Shown here: positions 1 through 9,980 of the stretch, in pieces | Layout: each line of letters starts with the position of its first letter | How positions within the stretch are numbered: position 1 is the first letter of the stretch | Source: Pelargonium cotyledonis | Taxonomy: Eukaryota; Streptophyta; Magnoliopsida; Geraniales; Geraniaceae | Direction of reading: 5' to 3' | Assembly (NCBI GenBank): GCA_036897625.1 | Contig: JAYMTA010000702.1 | Coordinates: forward strand, 1 to 25,069 | Length of the DNA: 25,069 nt | Notes under the pieces: generated by a model | Seen by the model: only the letters and a program-made list of their open reading frames with translations | What the model was told of the DNA's origin: nothing | The model's database searches: none | Made by a program: the position numbers and the translations under genes

Positions 1-262
1 GGGACTATTTTGGAACAAAATGGATAGTTCAGGGACTAATGAGGATGTTTTTCCTATTTTCCTCAGGTCCTAACAAGGACTCGAGAATTTTTGGAGGGCA
101 ACTATGGTGGTAATTGGAACTAAATAAGAGAAATTTTGTTCTACTCCGCGAGTAGGACCCCGTTCCTACTTACTACCCCGCCATTTGATTCACAAGTGAG
201 GTGGACTGTTTTTTTGGATTATGTTTATATACCAGAGCTAAACTATTGTATATATATAAAAT
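1..262. other. Left edge without gene; possible transposon end at 1-55
   Basis: No convincing gene. The first 55 bases (phrases such as GGGACTATTTTGG and TTCAGGGACTAATGAGG) resemble the 'rest of the reads' ends of plant long-TIR Mutator-like elements, as seen at 3902-5056. The element would lie mostly outside the window, so its partner end cannot be checked. The remainder is AT-rich and unassigned; the last seven bases (256-262, ATAAAAT) are the left flank repeat of the next MITE. Confidence 0.3.
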
Positions 263-524
263 AGGAAAAATTACACGTACCAATACTGTATTTTACACTT
301 TTTACGCATCTTTATTCTCAACTTTAGTTTGTACTTTAAGGACCTGTTTGGCATGGTTAATTTTTTTAACTAGTAGGGTATTTTGGTCATTTGTACAGTT
401 TAGATGGAGATTTGACGGAAAGTTTTCTAACAAAGTATAGGGTAGCCAATAGTTACAAACTAAAGTTCAGGGTAGGTATGTGTAAAAGGTGTAAAATACA
501 GTGTGGGTATGTGTAATTTTTCCT
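263..524. mobile_element. MITE, 262 bp, with long terminal inverted repeats
   Basis: The left end AGGAAAAATTACACGTACC and the reverse complement of the right end AGGAAAAATTACACATACC match for about 48 bp with a few substitutions; both continue through CTGTATTTTACAC. The element is flanked by a direct repeat ATAAAAT at 256-262 and 525-531. TIR length suggests a Mutator-like origin, but a 7-bp flank repeat is shorter than the usual 9 bp, so the superfamily is open. It is too short to encode a transposase. A 79-codon ORF overlapping it spans the element end and has no coding character. Confidence 0.75.
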
Positions 525-531
525 ATAAAAT

Positions 532-888
532 AGTTGGAACGAAAAATAGTTGTTTATGACAGTGATGAATACATAATATAATTCTATAAAAAAATGAATG
601 ACTAAATTAGCAAAAATATGAAGTTGAGTATGTCATCCATATGATCAAACATCATGATGTTAGGATGTCTTATGAAAATACAACTCAAACCGCTCGTTGT
701 GGTTTGAAGTTTTGCAATACACGAACCACCATTTTTGAACGATTAGTGACTTGCGGGTTATTGGAGGTTGGTGGTTCGAGCGCAACCACCCAATACAAAT
801 TGCACATTGGACTAAACTTGATCAAAACACAATTTAAAACTTGAATGAATTTGTATCTTTTTTAAATGGAGTTTAAAAAAATACTTCA
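532..888. other. Intergenic stretch, no gene
   Basis: No gene or element can be supported. A phrase at 722-797 contains a GGTTCGAG motif reminiscent of a pol III B box, but it also forms a small inverted repeat (CGAACCACC / GGTGGTTCG) and has no convincing A box or tail. Bases 889-897 (TATTAGTTA) are the left target duplication of the next element. Confidence 0.5.
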
Positions 889-1376
889 TATTAGTTAGGG
901 TTAAAGACATGGATGGTGTCAAATTTTGGCTGGAAACTCAATTTACAACCCAATCTTTTATTGTACCACACTTAGTACTTACACTTTGATTTTGAACCCA
1001 AATTAGTATCTGTCGTCCGGCCCCGTTAACAACAGAACTGTTAACATTGCCCATGTATACCAAGTCTTGCCTATGTGGAAAAATTTCGTTGAGGTGGACG
1101 TCTTTGATGTTAGAGTAAATGTCATGGCTTTTATTATTTTTAATTAATTAAAAAACATTAAAAAAAATGAAACCTGCTCTCTTCCCTCTATCACTCTCAT
1201 ACTAAAACCATAATCCTTACCATTAGCAAGCTTTTAATTTCTCAACATTTTCATGAATTCTTGTTTTTAGCTTTTTATTGTAACTTTTGTTTTTTTAAAT
1301 GGCTGAGATTTCATTTCAAATGCTACATTTATAGAACTAAAAGAACAATAAAAATGAACCATTTAACAAGCACATG

Positions 1377-1985
1377 GAGCCGTCCGCCTCTCTCTCTTTG
1401 CCGAAATTGGAACCCTAGCCGCCACTCCTAAATCTCCCTCTCCTTTGCTCCTTTGAGCCACCACCGATTTGGTTGTTGATCGACGGTGGCTCAACTCGTT
1501 TCAATATACATGTGGATGGTGCTCATTTTGGAGATTTACCTCGGTATGAGGCTGTGGTTTTCGTTCGTGTTTGGTGTGTGGTGGATTTGATAAGATTCCG
1601 CGATCTCGAGATAGAATCAGGTTTCGAGATGCGTGTGTAGCAGGTGGTCTGATTCAACTTCAGGAGGCAGTTGGCGACGTGGGGTCCAGATCATTGTACG
1701 TTGTCGGCTTTTGAATCATGAATGATTCGGGTCGTCTCTGGTGTCCAGTTGGGGCTAGGTTTACTTCGAGGCCCTTTCTCAACTACAAAGTTAACCATTC
1801 TTTTGGTGGGAATGCATGGCTAATGGGGTATTTGGTTCTTTTCTCTGTTTCTAGTTTTTTTTGTTTTCTTAGTTGGCTAGGGTTTTCTTGGTTCTGTTTT
1901 TTCTTTCCTAGTTGTTAGGTTGCCTTGTACTACTATTATGTCTTATCCCTGATTCAGTAATGAAAATTTACTTTCTCGATAAAAA
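1377..1985 (+). mobile_element. Short non-LTR retroposon with A-tail, nested in the Mutator-like element
   Basis: A 12-bp target duplication AACAAGCACATG lies at 1365-1376 and, directly after an A-run (1981-1987), at 1986-1997. The body starts with CT-rich sequence containing CCCTAGCCGCC and an imperfect palindrome near 1452-1492 (GCCACCACCGA / CGGTGGCTC). It ends CAGTAATGAAAATTTAC then CTTTCTCGATAAAAAAA. That 3' end closely matches the 3' end of the L1 LINE at 10620-15129, and the 5' part matches retroposon B at 15220-15440. No ORF of LINE type is present, so this looks like a non-autonomous LINE derivative mobilised in trans. ORFs inside it have no recognisable product. Confidence 0.8.
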
Positions 1986-2348
1986 AACAAGCACATGAAC
2001 AACACTGCAAAAATGGACCAAGTCTTTACAACCCATATAGTAAAATAAGCGTATCTGAATAGATTCACACATATTGATATGAGAAATGAAACCAATTCAA
2101 CAGAGCGTTCAATGGAAGTAAGACTTACATTGTCTACAAACCAAAAAAAAATTAACAATCCTTGAACAAAAAACCAAACTTTTCTACAACCAAGATATCA
2201 AAATATCCATATTTACACAGATTCACACAAAGCATATGATCGATGACACCAGCCCGTCGGAGGAGCCATCGCCGGTGAACCTGCTAGTGACATCACGGTG
2301 AACTCCTTTGCAGCTTTCGCCACATAACATTCACCTTCTCGTCGGCCG

Positions 2349-2444
2349 ATCCGGCGTGAGCTTAGTCCAGATCTGGCAAGCTAAACCTAGATCCGGTGAG
2401 CTCATCCCAAATCCAGCGAGTTTAGTCCAGATATGGCGAGTTCG
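2349..2444. repeat. 20-bp tandem repeat, about 5 copies
   Basis: Units begin at about 2349, 2371, 2391, 2411 and 2431, each starting ATCYGGYGAG or close to it and ending AGTCCAG or a variant. The period is 20 bp (first unit 22 bp), which is not a multiple of three, so it does not encode a protein repeat. It lies in the GC-rich core of the Mutator-like element 898-2999. Confidence 0.8.
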
Positions 2445-3008
2445 TCTTCGACCGTGGCGGTAAGGAGACAGTGGCGGCTCTCTTCTCGTGGCGAAGATGA
2501 CATAGAGGTAGTGGTGGTTAGAGGATGAGAGAGCTTGGTGGTGGTCGGAAAGAGAGGCAGAGAGAAAGGTTGGTGGTGGAGTACATTTTTTTGGTTTGGT
2601 TATATTGAAGGAGTTGAGTTGAGTGGTGAGGGTGGAATAGAGAGTGTTGACGGTAACTCAATTTATGGATCTGTTTTATTTTTGTTATGTTTTTAATTTA
2701 TTCTAGTTTTTTAATTTTTTAATTTTTAAATTCCAAGTCATAAAGTTAAATCTTGGCACATCAACAGTCAATCAACAAAAAATTATACACCTAGTTAACA
2801 AAAAAAAAGCCACGTCGGAAAAAAAAATCTCACATTAGTGCGAACCGGTACAACTGGCAGACCGCTAACAGAGCTTCTAATGGGGCCGAATGGAATGTAC
2901 TATATTGGATTCAAAATCGAAGTGTGGATACTAAGTCTGGTAGAATAAAAGATTGGGTACTAAATTGGTTTTCCAGCCAAAGTTTGGGTACCATTCCCCT
3001 ATTAGTTA

Positions 3009-3189
3009 AGTTATCCAAAACTAACCTAGAGCCAAAAAATCATTATCAGTGGATCACTTAACTTAGTGAAATAGGCTAGTCAAGTGGTTTAAAATTAATG
3101 ATATCTCTTAGAGTTTTATTTTGCCGGGCGTGGGTTACCCGTGGGTTAGGCTTAGTGAACCCATGACTCATTCAATGGGCATGGTGGCT
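3009..3189. other. Intergenic stretch, no gene
   Basis: AT-rich sequence followed by a GC-rich phrase at 3125-3150 (GTGGGTTACCCGTGGG, partly palindromic). No gene. Bases 3182-3189 (TGGTGGCT) would be the 8-bp target duplication of the hAT element starting at 3190, but no matching copy was found at the other side. Confidence 0.4.
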
Positions 3190-3488
3190 TAGGAATGGCA
3201 ACAGGGCGGATTTGGGGTAGATTCCCCATTCCCCATCCCTGTCTTCGAAGTTGTCCCCATTCCTTGTTCCCCGTTTGAGGATTTTTTTCCTACCTCCGTC
3301 CCCACCTCATTCGGGTATGGGGATTCCCCATTCCCCGTTCGGGGATTTTTTTCCTGAAAAAATTACATTTAAATGATAATATTTTTTTGTCACAACTTAC
3401 TATCATACTTATAATACAAACCGAATATTAAATTAAATAACCCTATAGTGACAAAACAACACCAATTATTGCATATAATTCATAAGAG

Positions 3489-3489
3489 T

Positions 3490-3520
<31 letters not shown>
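3489..3520. repeat. (AC)n(AT)n microsatellite
   Basis: An alternating AC run passes directly into an AT run within the 3' non-coding part of hAT copy 1. Confidence 0.9.
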
Positions 3521-3901
3521 AAACAATAATAAAGTTAAACATCCTATAAAATAATAGCATCAAAGTTTATAATGGTAAAACAAAAGTCAATTACAATAAT
3601 AATGTCTAATTTACATCCATGGAAACAAAATATAACATCAAGTCATACAATTCATGAAAGATTAATAACAAAATAGAAGTCGACTAAGAAAAATCCACAA
3701 AAGTTTGAAAATTGACATTAAGAAATATCATCACAAATTCGAGAACTTTTTCATCCTTCATTCTTTATGATCATCTCGACACCTTCAAGAAGCTCGATTT
3801 GAGTGAGCATCTTCCTAACATAAAAAAAAAAAAAGAATTATGATTATAATCTAACATAAGAAAGTATTAATAATAAATTGAATTTGCAATATTATGATGT
3901 A

Positions 3902-5056
3902 CAAAAGACTCAATTTGGTTCTTGAACTTTCAAAAATATAACCAATTTAGTCATGAAGTATGACATGGATATTGAATTATTTTTACTATTTAATTTTTGT
4001 TATGCATTTAGCTGACGTGGTAGTCCACATAGATAAATTTAATCATGTGACCAGCACATGGCTGCCACGTTAGCCTACTTTCTCTACCCAAACGGCGCCT
4101 TCACCATCTTCTTCCTCTCGACGTGGGTCTCGAAGATATTACTGGAAGCTGCAATAAAACAATAAGACAGACAAGAGAAAGAGGGTATCTGTGAACCATA
4201 CCTTTCCCATACAATCGAACTTTCGCTCACCAGTTTCGCCTTTTTTTCGTTCCTTTAAATACAACACACAACTCTCGCACAAATCCAATTTCCTAATATC
4301 TCCAAATCGTTTCCCGTCTTTCTCTCTCTATCATCTAAATCAGTCTCAATATAACCATACGTGACATCATGGGCCGATTAGTGGGACAACCACCAGGATT
4401 CGACGCCGGCGGCAGAGTCGAAGAAAGACAAATACTCGAAAAAGTTTGGAGAATAACTAGGGAAGATGAAGGAGATGGCGTCTACTGGAACCAAGAAAAT
4501 GAAGCAATGTGTGACTTTAGGGTTCAATTAGATCAAACACAAGGTTCACAAACCTACCCAGAAACACCAGCTACCTACCTTTTTCTTCATTCACTTTATT
4601 GCTTTCCTTTATTTTACTTGCTATTTCTCCTAGTTTTGTCTAATTTTTCGTTTTTATATACAAGTAACTCTTTTATTTATGTCATTATGTGAATTAATAA
4701 TGATTTTTGTATGGATTATTGATTTGATTTTCTTATTGATATACTGCCTTTTTTTTTGTTCTTGCTTGGAACTGTCAAGAGGAAGAAGACGGTGAAGTCG
4801 TCGTTTGGGTAGAGAGAGAAGGCTGACTTGGCAGTCATGTGTTGGTCACATGATTAAATTATATCTATGTGGACTGTCATGTCAGCAAAATCCATAACAA
4901 AAATTAAATAGTAAAAATAATTAAATATCCATGTCATACTTTAGGACGAAACTGAGTCTATTTTTGAAAGTTCAAGGACTAAATTTAGTTAAACAAAGTT
5001 CAGATACCAAATTGGGTTCTTCATGAAAGTTCAGGGACCAAATTGGGTTTTTTGCC
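3902..5056. mobile_element. Mutator-like element with TIRs over 200 bp, inserted in hAT copy 1
   Basis: The flanks share TATTATGATGTA at 3890-3901 and 5057-5068; nine of these bases would suffice as a Mutator target duplication, so the left boundary could be a few bases earlier. Left 3902 to about 4130 and right about 4780-5056 are inverted copies. Both read CAATTTGGTYCYTGAACTTTC, GTATGACATGGATATT, TTTTTACTATTTAATTTTTG, then TTTAATCATGTGACC and CTCTACCCAAACG. The right arm carries an extra copy of the terminal motif. No transposase is visible. The core (4140-4770) has a promoter-like stretch and an ORF (see next entry), which makes it a candidate Pack-MULE. Confidence 0.85.
4369..4692 (+). 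CDS. Small ORF inside the Mutator-like element, product unknown
   Basis: This 107-codon ORF opens MGRLVGQPPGFDAGG and continues with an acidic, charged segment (EERQILEKVW, EDEGDGVYW). From about residue 70 it becomes a run of F, L, Y and S translated from AT-rich sequence, which looks like read-through of non-coding DNA or an unspliced intron. Upstream are a TATA-like TTTAAATA (4254-4261) and a CT-rich leader of about 100 bases before the ATG, an arrangement typical of plant promoters. I do not recognise the protein. It could be the 5' end of a captured host gene or a chance ORF. If expressed, only residues 1 to about 70 look protein-like. Confidence 0.3.
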   Translation: MGRLVGQPPGFDAGGRVEERQILEKVWRITREDEGDGVYWNQENEAMCDFRVQLDQTQGSQTYPETPATYLFLHSLYCFPLFYLLFLLVLSNFSFLYTSNSFIYVIM

Positions 5057-5394
5057 TATTATGATGTAATGTTAGTGTGCTTATAAAAGACAAACAAAAT
5101 AATAAAGGTACAAACTTTATCTACCTTAGAATAAAAAACAATGTAAAACAACACAATCCACCACACATTCTTCTCGTAAACACCTCATATACATAATTAG
5201 TAATGATCAATTTAATTTGGTTACATCAGAATATAAATGTGGCATACCTCATCAACATCACAGTCGAAATCATACTCGATTGTTTGACAATAAGCATCCA
5301 TCTTAGTTGAACAAGTCACTAACACATGTTTAAAAAACATAACATTTTTAGGGTTTGATTGAAATATAAAAAGGACGGTAAATTAAATTAATAA

Positions 5395-7510
5395 AAATGA
5401 AAGTACCTAAAATGTCACTACGTAACCAATTTTGACCACACATTAGTGCCTCTATATAGTCTTTGGATGAAATCGGCTACAATGAGGGCTAATCCATCTA
5501 CCACCCGTACTAAATGCAGACTTAGAGGCCACAATATATATGGGAACAACTAAAATATCTCTAGCTATTCGTTGTAATGTTGGATACTTGAAACCATTTG
5601 TTTTCCGCCAAATAAAGTTATCAAAATTTGCACTTCTTAGTATCACATTCTCTTCCAAATAATGATCCAACTCGGATTTTGACAACATGTCATTCAATTC
5701 ATTAACAAAAGATTCAAGCATTATCTGAGAAGTTCCCTTACTTGGCATATTCAAAGAAATCTCACTTTGACGTCAATTTCGTTTTGTTGGAACTCTAGAT
5801 TGGTAATCATAAACCAAGTCAGAACAAACCTTTTAAATCTTTCCAATCTCATGAGAAGTATCACATCCATACAATTGAAGGAAAAAAATACTCCAAAAAC
5901 TTCATTTTATATCTAGGATCCAAAACTATAGCAATACTCATAATGCCATGAAAATTAGACCAATATTTATAAAATTTGTTCATCATGTTAGTTGTCATGG
6001 ATTGTAAAATAGAAGACGATGAAGATTTCGATCCATGACAACATCGAGAATCTAATTTCAAAAATTTCTAGAAAAAATATATGTGCAGTTGGATAATTGG
6101 TTCCAAAAAACTTCTCAGTCACATTATAAAAATGTAGCTTACTACAAACATCTTCGGCTACTTCCCAATCACTAGTAGATGGACAACATTTAAATAACTT
6201 TTCTCGAATATGCAAACGCATGAATACTTCATTATAAACTAAAGTAACACTCAACATCAAATATGTCGAGTTCCAGCGTGTCTTGCAATCAAGGGATGAT
6301 TTTATGGTACTTGGGATGTTTAACTGACATGTTGTCTCCTCAAATTTTTGTTGTCTTTTGGGAGATGCAATCCAAAAGGCAATACTATCTCTTACCTTCT
6401 TTATGTCATCACAAATAATAGACAACTCATCTTAGACAATCAAATTAAGAATGTGTGCACAACAACACATATGAAGTAATTGTCCATTTAACATAATATC
6501 TCGAGTAGAAATTATGTCTAATAAGTTTCTAATGATGACATCATTTGTTGAACAATTATCTACTGTCAAAGTAGACAACTTTCTATCAAGATTTCAACCT
6601 AACATGCAATTAAACAGAACATGAGAAATAACATCTGAAGTATGTGGACAAGCCACGTAAACAAACATAATCATACAAAATAAGAGTACACATATAAGTA
6701 ACTAAACATGTAAATATACAGACCAGAAACTTACTCATGACAAAAAGAAGGGAATAAAAAATTTACCTTATGATTCTACTTTGCATGTTCCATTGGTTAT
6801 CAATAAAATGTGTCGTAATAGCCATAAAACCCTTATTTTGATTGATGGTAGTCCACATATTTGTAGTTAATGCAACTCTGAGTTGCCTCCAACAAGGCCA
6901 AGGATGCCTCCTTCTCATGTTCGTGAATCTTTAAAATAGCACTTCTGATTTGTATGTCGAGAAGGAATCTTAAACAATGGTAGAAGGCTAGTTAAAAACT
7001 TTCCAAACCCATAGTAGTCAACTAAGGAAAGCGGATACTCATGCAAAATGATCATATGAGCAAGTTCATTTCTTGAAACATCTTGATCAAAGTAAGAATT
7101 GCTCACATGAATTTTCTCATCCACCTTGTTTTGTTCTTTCACTAAGACATGTTGCTGAATGTCTCTAATTTGACACCTTGGACATATTCTAAAAATAAAC
7201 ACGAAGATGAGTTGTCTCATTCTTACTCTTGCCTCCAAGTGTTTTGTCACAATAGTTGCACACAACTTTTTATTCTTTATTTATAATCCGATTTTTTAAA
7301 TGGTTCAAAACCGCAGATCTTAGTTTTGTAGTGTCACTAATAGTCTCATCTTTGCTTGTCGATAGAATTATTTATATGTCGTCATCTCCTGCACAATCAA
7401 CCGGCGATGAAGAACTACGAACCGGCGATTGATTACTATCTATGGGTGTAGGAGTAGGTGTAGGTGTTGTGGAAGTTTTAGAGGTATCAACTTCATTCTC
7501 CGTAGTAAAC
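5395..7510 (-). pseudogene. hAT transposase (BED finger, hAT core, C-terminal dimerisation domain), degenerate
   Basis: Pieces in order on the minus strand: a BED-type zinc finger near 7160-7300 keeping its C-N-Y-C pair and a later H and C; the segment around 6915-7140 with HEYPLSLVDYYGFGKF; the region 5988-6425 with SPKRQQKFEET and DCKTRWNSTYLML; VLDPRYKMKFLEYFF (5861-6061); then the hATC domain at 5395-5754 with SELDHYLEE, KYPTLQRIARDILVVP, VASKSAFSTGG and EALMCGQNWLRSD. These are signatures of plant RICESLEEPER/DAYSLEEPER-like hAT transposases. The reading frame is broken by several stops and frameshifts, and the position matching the start ATG of copy 2 reads ACG. Acidic sequence at 5250-5300 and a segment at 3745-3815 may be 3' exons; the intron between them would hold the Mutator-like element. 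Confidence 0.85.
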
Positions 7511-7703
7511 AAATTCTAAAAAGAAAGAACACCACAAAATTTCAAGTGATTAATTTATTTACAAACTAGACAATAAATAAAAAACAGTCTCTAAACAATT
7601 TAACCAAATGTCAAAGCAACCAAACTGAATCATTTCTTAAACATAATACTATATACATATGCAAAAAATTGTTCTAAATGCAATGACAGCTAAACTATAT
7701 GAT

Positions 7704-7867
7704 GGAATGTTATACATTAAACTATCAAATTATATCAAATAATAATCCAAAAGTATAACTACTTATAATAAACCATCCTTAATCATAATAAACCATCCTT
7801 AATCTGCACATTTCCAAACATATAAATCAATTACTATAGAAGAAAAAAAGAACAATCTTTGGAGAAC
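7704..7867. other. Loop of the hAT inverted repeat, with a 20-bp tandem duplication
   Basis: This spacer is not shared by the two arms. It contains two exact adjacent copies of a 20-bp unit (7765-7784 and 7785-7804, core AAACCATCCTTAATC). No hAT terminal repeat and no target duplication can be seen here, although both hAT 5' ends would be expected at this point. Confidence 0.7.
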
Positions 7868-9868
7868 AATCATATAGTTTAGATGTCATTGCATTTAGAC
7901 CAATTTTTTGCATATGTATATAATATTATGTTTAAGCAATGGTTCAGTTTGGTTGCTTTGGCATTTGATTAAATTGTTTGGAGACTGTTTTTTATTTATG
8001 GTCTAGTTTGTTAATAAATTAATCACTTGGAATATTGTGGTGTTCTTTCTTTTTAAAATTTGTTTACTATGGAGAATGAAGTTGATACCTCTAAAAATTT
8101 CAAGACACTTACACCCGAAGATAGTGATCAATCGTCGGTAGATAGTTTTTCATCGTCGGTTGGTAGTGTAGGAGATGATGACATGGAAATAGTTTTATCG
8201 ACAAGCAAAGATGAGACTATTAGTGACACTACAAAACTAAGATTCGCGGTTTGGAACCATTTCAAAAATGTGATCATAAATAAAGGAGAAAAAATTGTGT
8301 ACAACTATTGTGACAAAGCACTTGGAGGCAAGAGTAAGAATGACACAACTCGTCTTCGTGATCATTTCAGAATATGTCCAAGGCGTCAAATTAGAGACAT
8401 TCGGCAACATGTCTTCGTGAGAGAACAAAAAAAAGTGGATGGGAAAGTTCATGTGAGCAATTATCACTTTGATTAAGATGTTTCAAGAAAAGAACTTGCT
8501 CAAATGATCATTTTACATAAGTATCCGCTTTCCTTAGTTGACCACTATGGGTTTAGAAAGTTTTCAGCTAGCCTTCAACCATTGTTTAAGATTCCATCTC
8601 GAAATACAATCAGAAGTGATATTTTAAAGATTCACGAGCATGAGAATGAGAAAACCTTGGCCTTGTTGGAGGCAACTCAGAGTAGAATTGCATTAACTAC
8701 AGATACGTGGATGGCCAGCAATCAAAAGAAGAGTTTCATGGCTATTACGACACATTTTATTGATAACCAATGGAACATGCAAAGTGGAATCATAAGGTAA
8801 TTTTTTTATCGCTTTCTTTTTGTCATGAGCAATTTTCTGGTGTGTATACTTATAAGTTTAGTTACTTATATGTGTACTCTTGTTTTGTATGATTAGGTTT
8901 GTTTACCTGGCTTGTCCACATACTTCTGATGTTATTTCTCATGTTCTGTTTAACTGCATATTCAGCGTGTCTTTTGGGACAAATGATGTCATCATCAGAT
9001 TATTAGACATAATTTCTACTCGATCGAGATCTTCTGTCAGATGGACAATTACTTCATATGCGTTGTTGTGCACACATTCTTAATTTGATTGTCTAAGATG
9101 GGTTGTTTATTATTGGTGATGACATAGAGAAGGTAAGAGATAGTGTTGCCTTTTGGATTGCATCTCCCAAAAGACAACAAAAATTTGAGGAGACAACACG
9201 TCAGTTAAACATCCCAAGTACCAAAAAATTATCCATTGATTGCAAGACACGCTGGAACTTGACATATTTGATGTTGTGTGTTGCTTTAGTTTATAACGAA
9301 GTATTCTTGCATTTGCATATTTGGGAAAATTTATTTAAATGTTGTTAATCTACTAGTGATTAGGTGAAGATGTTTGTAGTAAGCACAACTATTTTATAAT
9401 GTCACTAAGAAGTTTTTTGGAACCAAGTATCCAACTGTAAACATATTTTTTCCAGAAATTAGTGAAATTAGATTCTCATTGTTGTCATGGAAATCTCTAT
9501 CGTCTTCTATCATACAGTCTATGACAACTAACACGATGAACAAATTTTATAAAGAGTTGTCTACTATTCATGACATTATGAATATTGTTACAGTTTTGGA
9601 TCCTAGATATAAAATGAAGTTGTTGGAGTATTTTTCCTCCCTCAATTGTATAGAAGTTATGCTTCTCATGAGATTGGAAAAATTAAAAAGCTTTGTTATG
9701 CCTTGGTTGATGATTACCAATCTAGAGTTCTAGCAAAACGAAATCGACGTCAAAGTGAGGTTTCTTCGAATATGCCAAGTAAGGGAACTTCTCAGATGAT
9801 GCTTGAATTTGAATCTTTTGTTAATTAATCGAATAACATATTGTCAAAATCCGAGTTGGATCATTCTT
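7868..9868 (+). mobile_element. hAT transposon copy 2, truncated at its 3' side
   Basis: This is a plus-strand relative of copy 1. Homology to copy 1 begins at about 7868 and ends abruptly after the CCGAGTTGGATCATTCTTT phrase at 9868, inside the hATC domain. The final domain, the 3' non-coding part and the 3' TIR are therefore missing. It is a non-autonomous remnant whose two ends both lack termini, more consistent with a rearrangement than with an independent insertion. Confidence 0.8.
8069..9830 (+). pseudogene. hAT transposase copy 2, broken and truncated
   Basis: ATG at 8069 begins MENEVDTSKNFK, a Ser/Asp-rich N-terminus, followed by a BED finger (WNHFKNVI, YNYCDKALGGKSKN, LRDHFRICPRR). 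The first metal-binding Cys of the C-N-Y-C pair is Tyr here, while copy 1 keeps Cys. The first segment ends at TAA 8474-8476 and the reading continues with QMIILHKYPLSLVDHYGF, LQPLFKIPSRNTIR and LTTDTWMASNQKKSFMAI (8504-8800). Later pieces are SPKRQQKFEETTRQLN and DCKTRWNLTYLML (9103-9348), VLDPRYKMKLLEYF (9479-9733) and PSKGTSQMMLEFESF (9646-9828). At least four frame breaks or stops separate these blocks. The hATC dimerisation domain is cut off by the truncation. Confidence 0.85.
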
Positions 9869-9980
9869 TGCAAACCTTAACTACCACACAGGTGTACACG
9901 TCACAGAGACGTACAAGACCACTTGTTTTGAAAGGAAAGGAAATCATTAAATCTAATTAATTAACCCTAAAAATGAAATT
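9869..9980 (+). promoter_or_regulatory. Candidate displaced upstream region of the WD40 gene, ending in a target duplication
   Basis: This 112-bp strip lies between the hAT truncation and the nested retroposons. Two ACGT cores 11 bp apart (9898-9901 and 9909-9912, contexts CACGTCA and GACGTA) resemble plant bZIP sites, and an AACCCTAA telo-box-like motif lies at 9963-9970. Bases 9952-9980 match 17609-17633 next to the WD40 gene leader (23 of 25 positions, with one 4-bp gap). I infer that both are copies of the retroposon B target site, so this strip was once directly upstream of the gene. Promoter activity is not shown by the sequence. Confidence 0.45.

Larger units (their letters stand above)
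898..2999. mobile_element. Non-autonomous Mutator-like element (long TIR, 9-bp TSD)
   Basis: The 9-bp target duplication TATTAGTTA is perfect at 889-897 and 3000-3008, the length typical of Mutator-like elements. Left 898 to about 1035 and right about 2865-2999 are inverted copies: both read TTTGGCTGGAAA, CCCAATCTTTTATT and then GATTTTGAA, ending near a CGGCCCC phrase. No MURA transposase is visible. The core holds a GC-rich block (2230-2590) unlike its AT-rich surroundings, including a 20-bp tandem repeat, and could be captured host sequence. About 620 bp of its length is a later retroposon insertion at 1377-1985 plus the duplicated site. Without that, the element is about 1.5 kb. Confidence 0.85.
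3190..7703 (-). mobile_element. hAT transposon copy 1 (3' end with TIR at 3190; 5' end at the inverted-repeat centre)
   Basis: The left end TAGGAATGGCAACAGGGCGG has the look of plant hAT termini, and it is followed by GC-rich subterminal repeats (TTCCCCATTCCCC and CGGGGATTTTTTT motifs, 3220-3355). The transposase reads right to left. The 5' end, at about 7703, shows no TIR and instead meets the inverted second copy across a loop. The element contains a later Mutator-like insertion at 3902-5056, probably within an intron. One TIR only, a broken transposase and no confirmed target duplication mean it cannot move by itself. Confidence 0.75.
5656..9868. repeat. Large inverted repeat made of two head-to-head hAT copies
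   Basis: The arms are 5656-7703 and 7868-9868. By eye the inner 200 bp of the arms are roughly 90 percent identical: both read TTTTTTGCATATGTATATA, CAGTTTGGTTGCTTTG, GAGACTGTTTTTTATTTAT and GTGGTGTTCTTTCTTTTT. At the outer side both carry CCGAGTTGGATCATT, after which copy 2 stops matching. A transcript through both arms would fold into a long hairpin. Confidence 0.85.

Noticed and set aside
722-800. Possible tRNA gene or SINE fragment with a GGTTCGAG box B-like motif
   Set aside because: No acceptable box A at the right spacing, no acceptor stem and no A-tail; the motif is part of a small inverted repeat.
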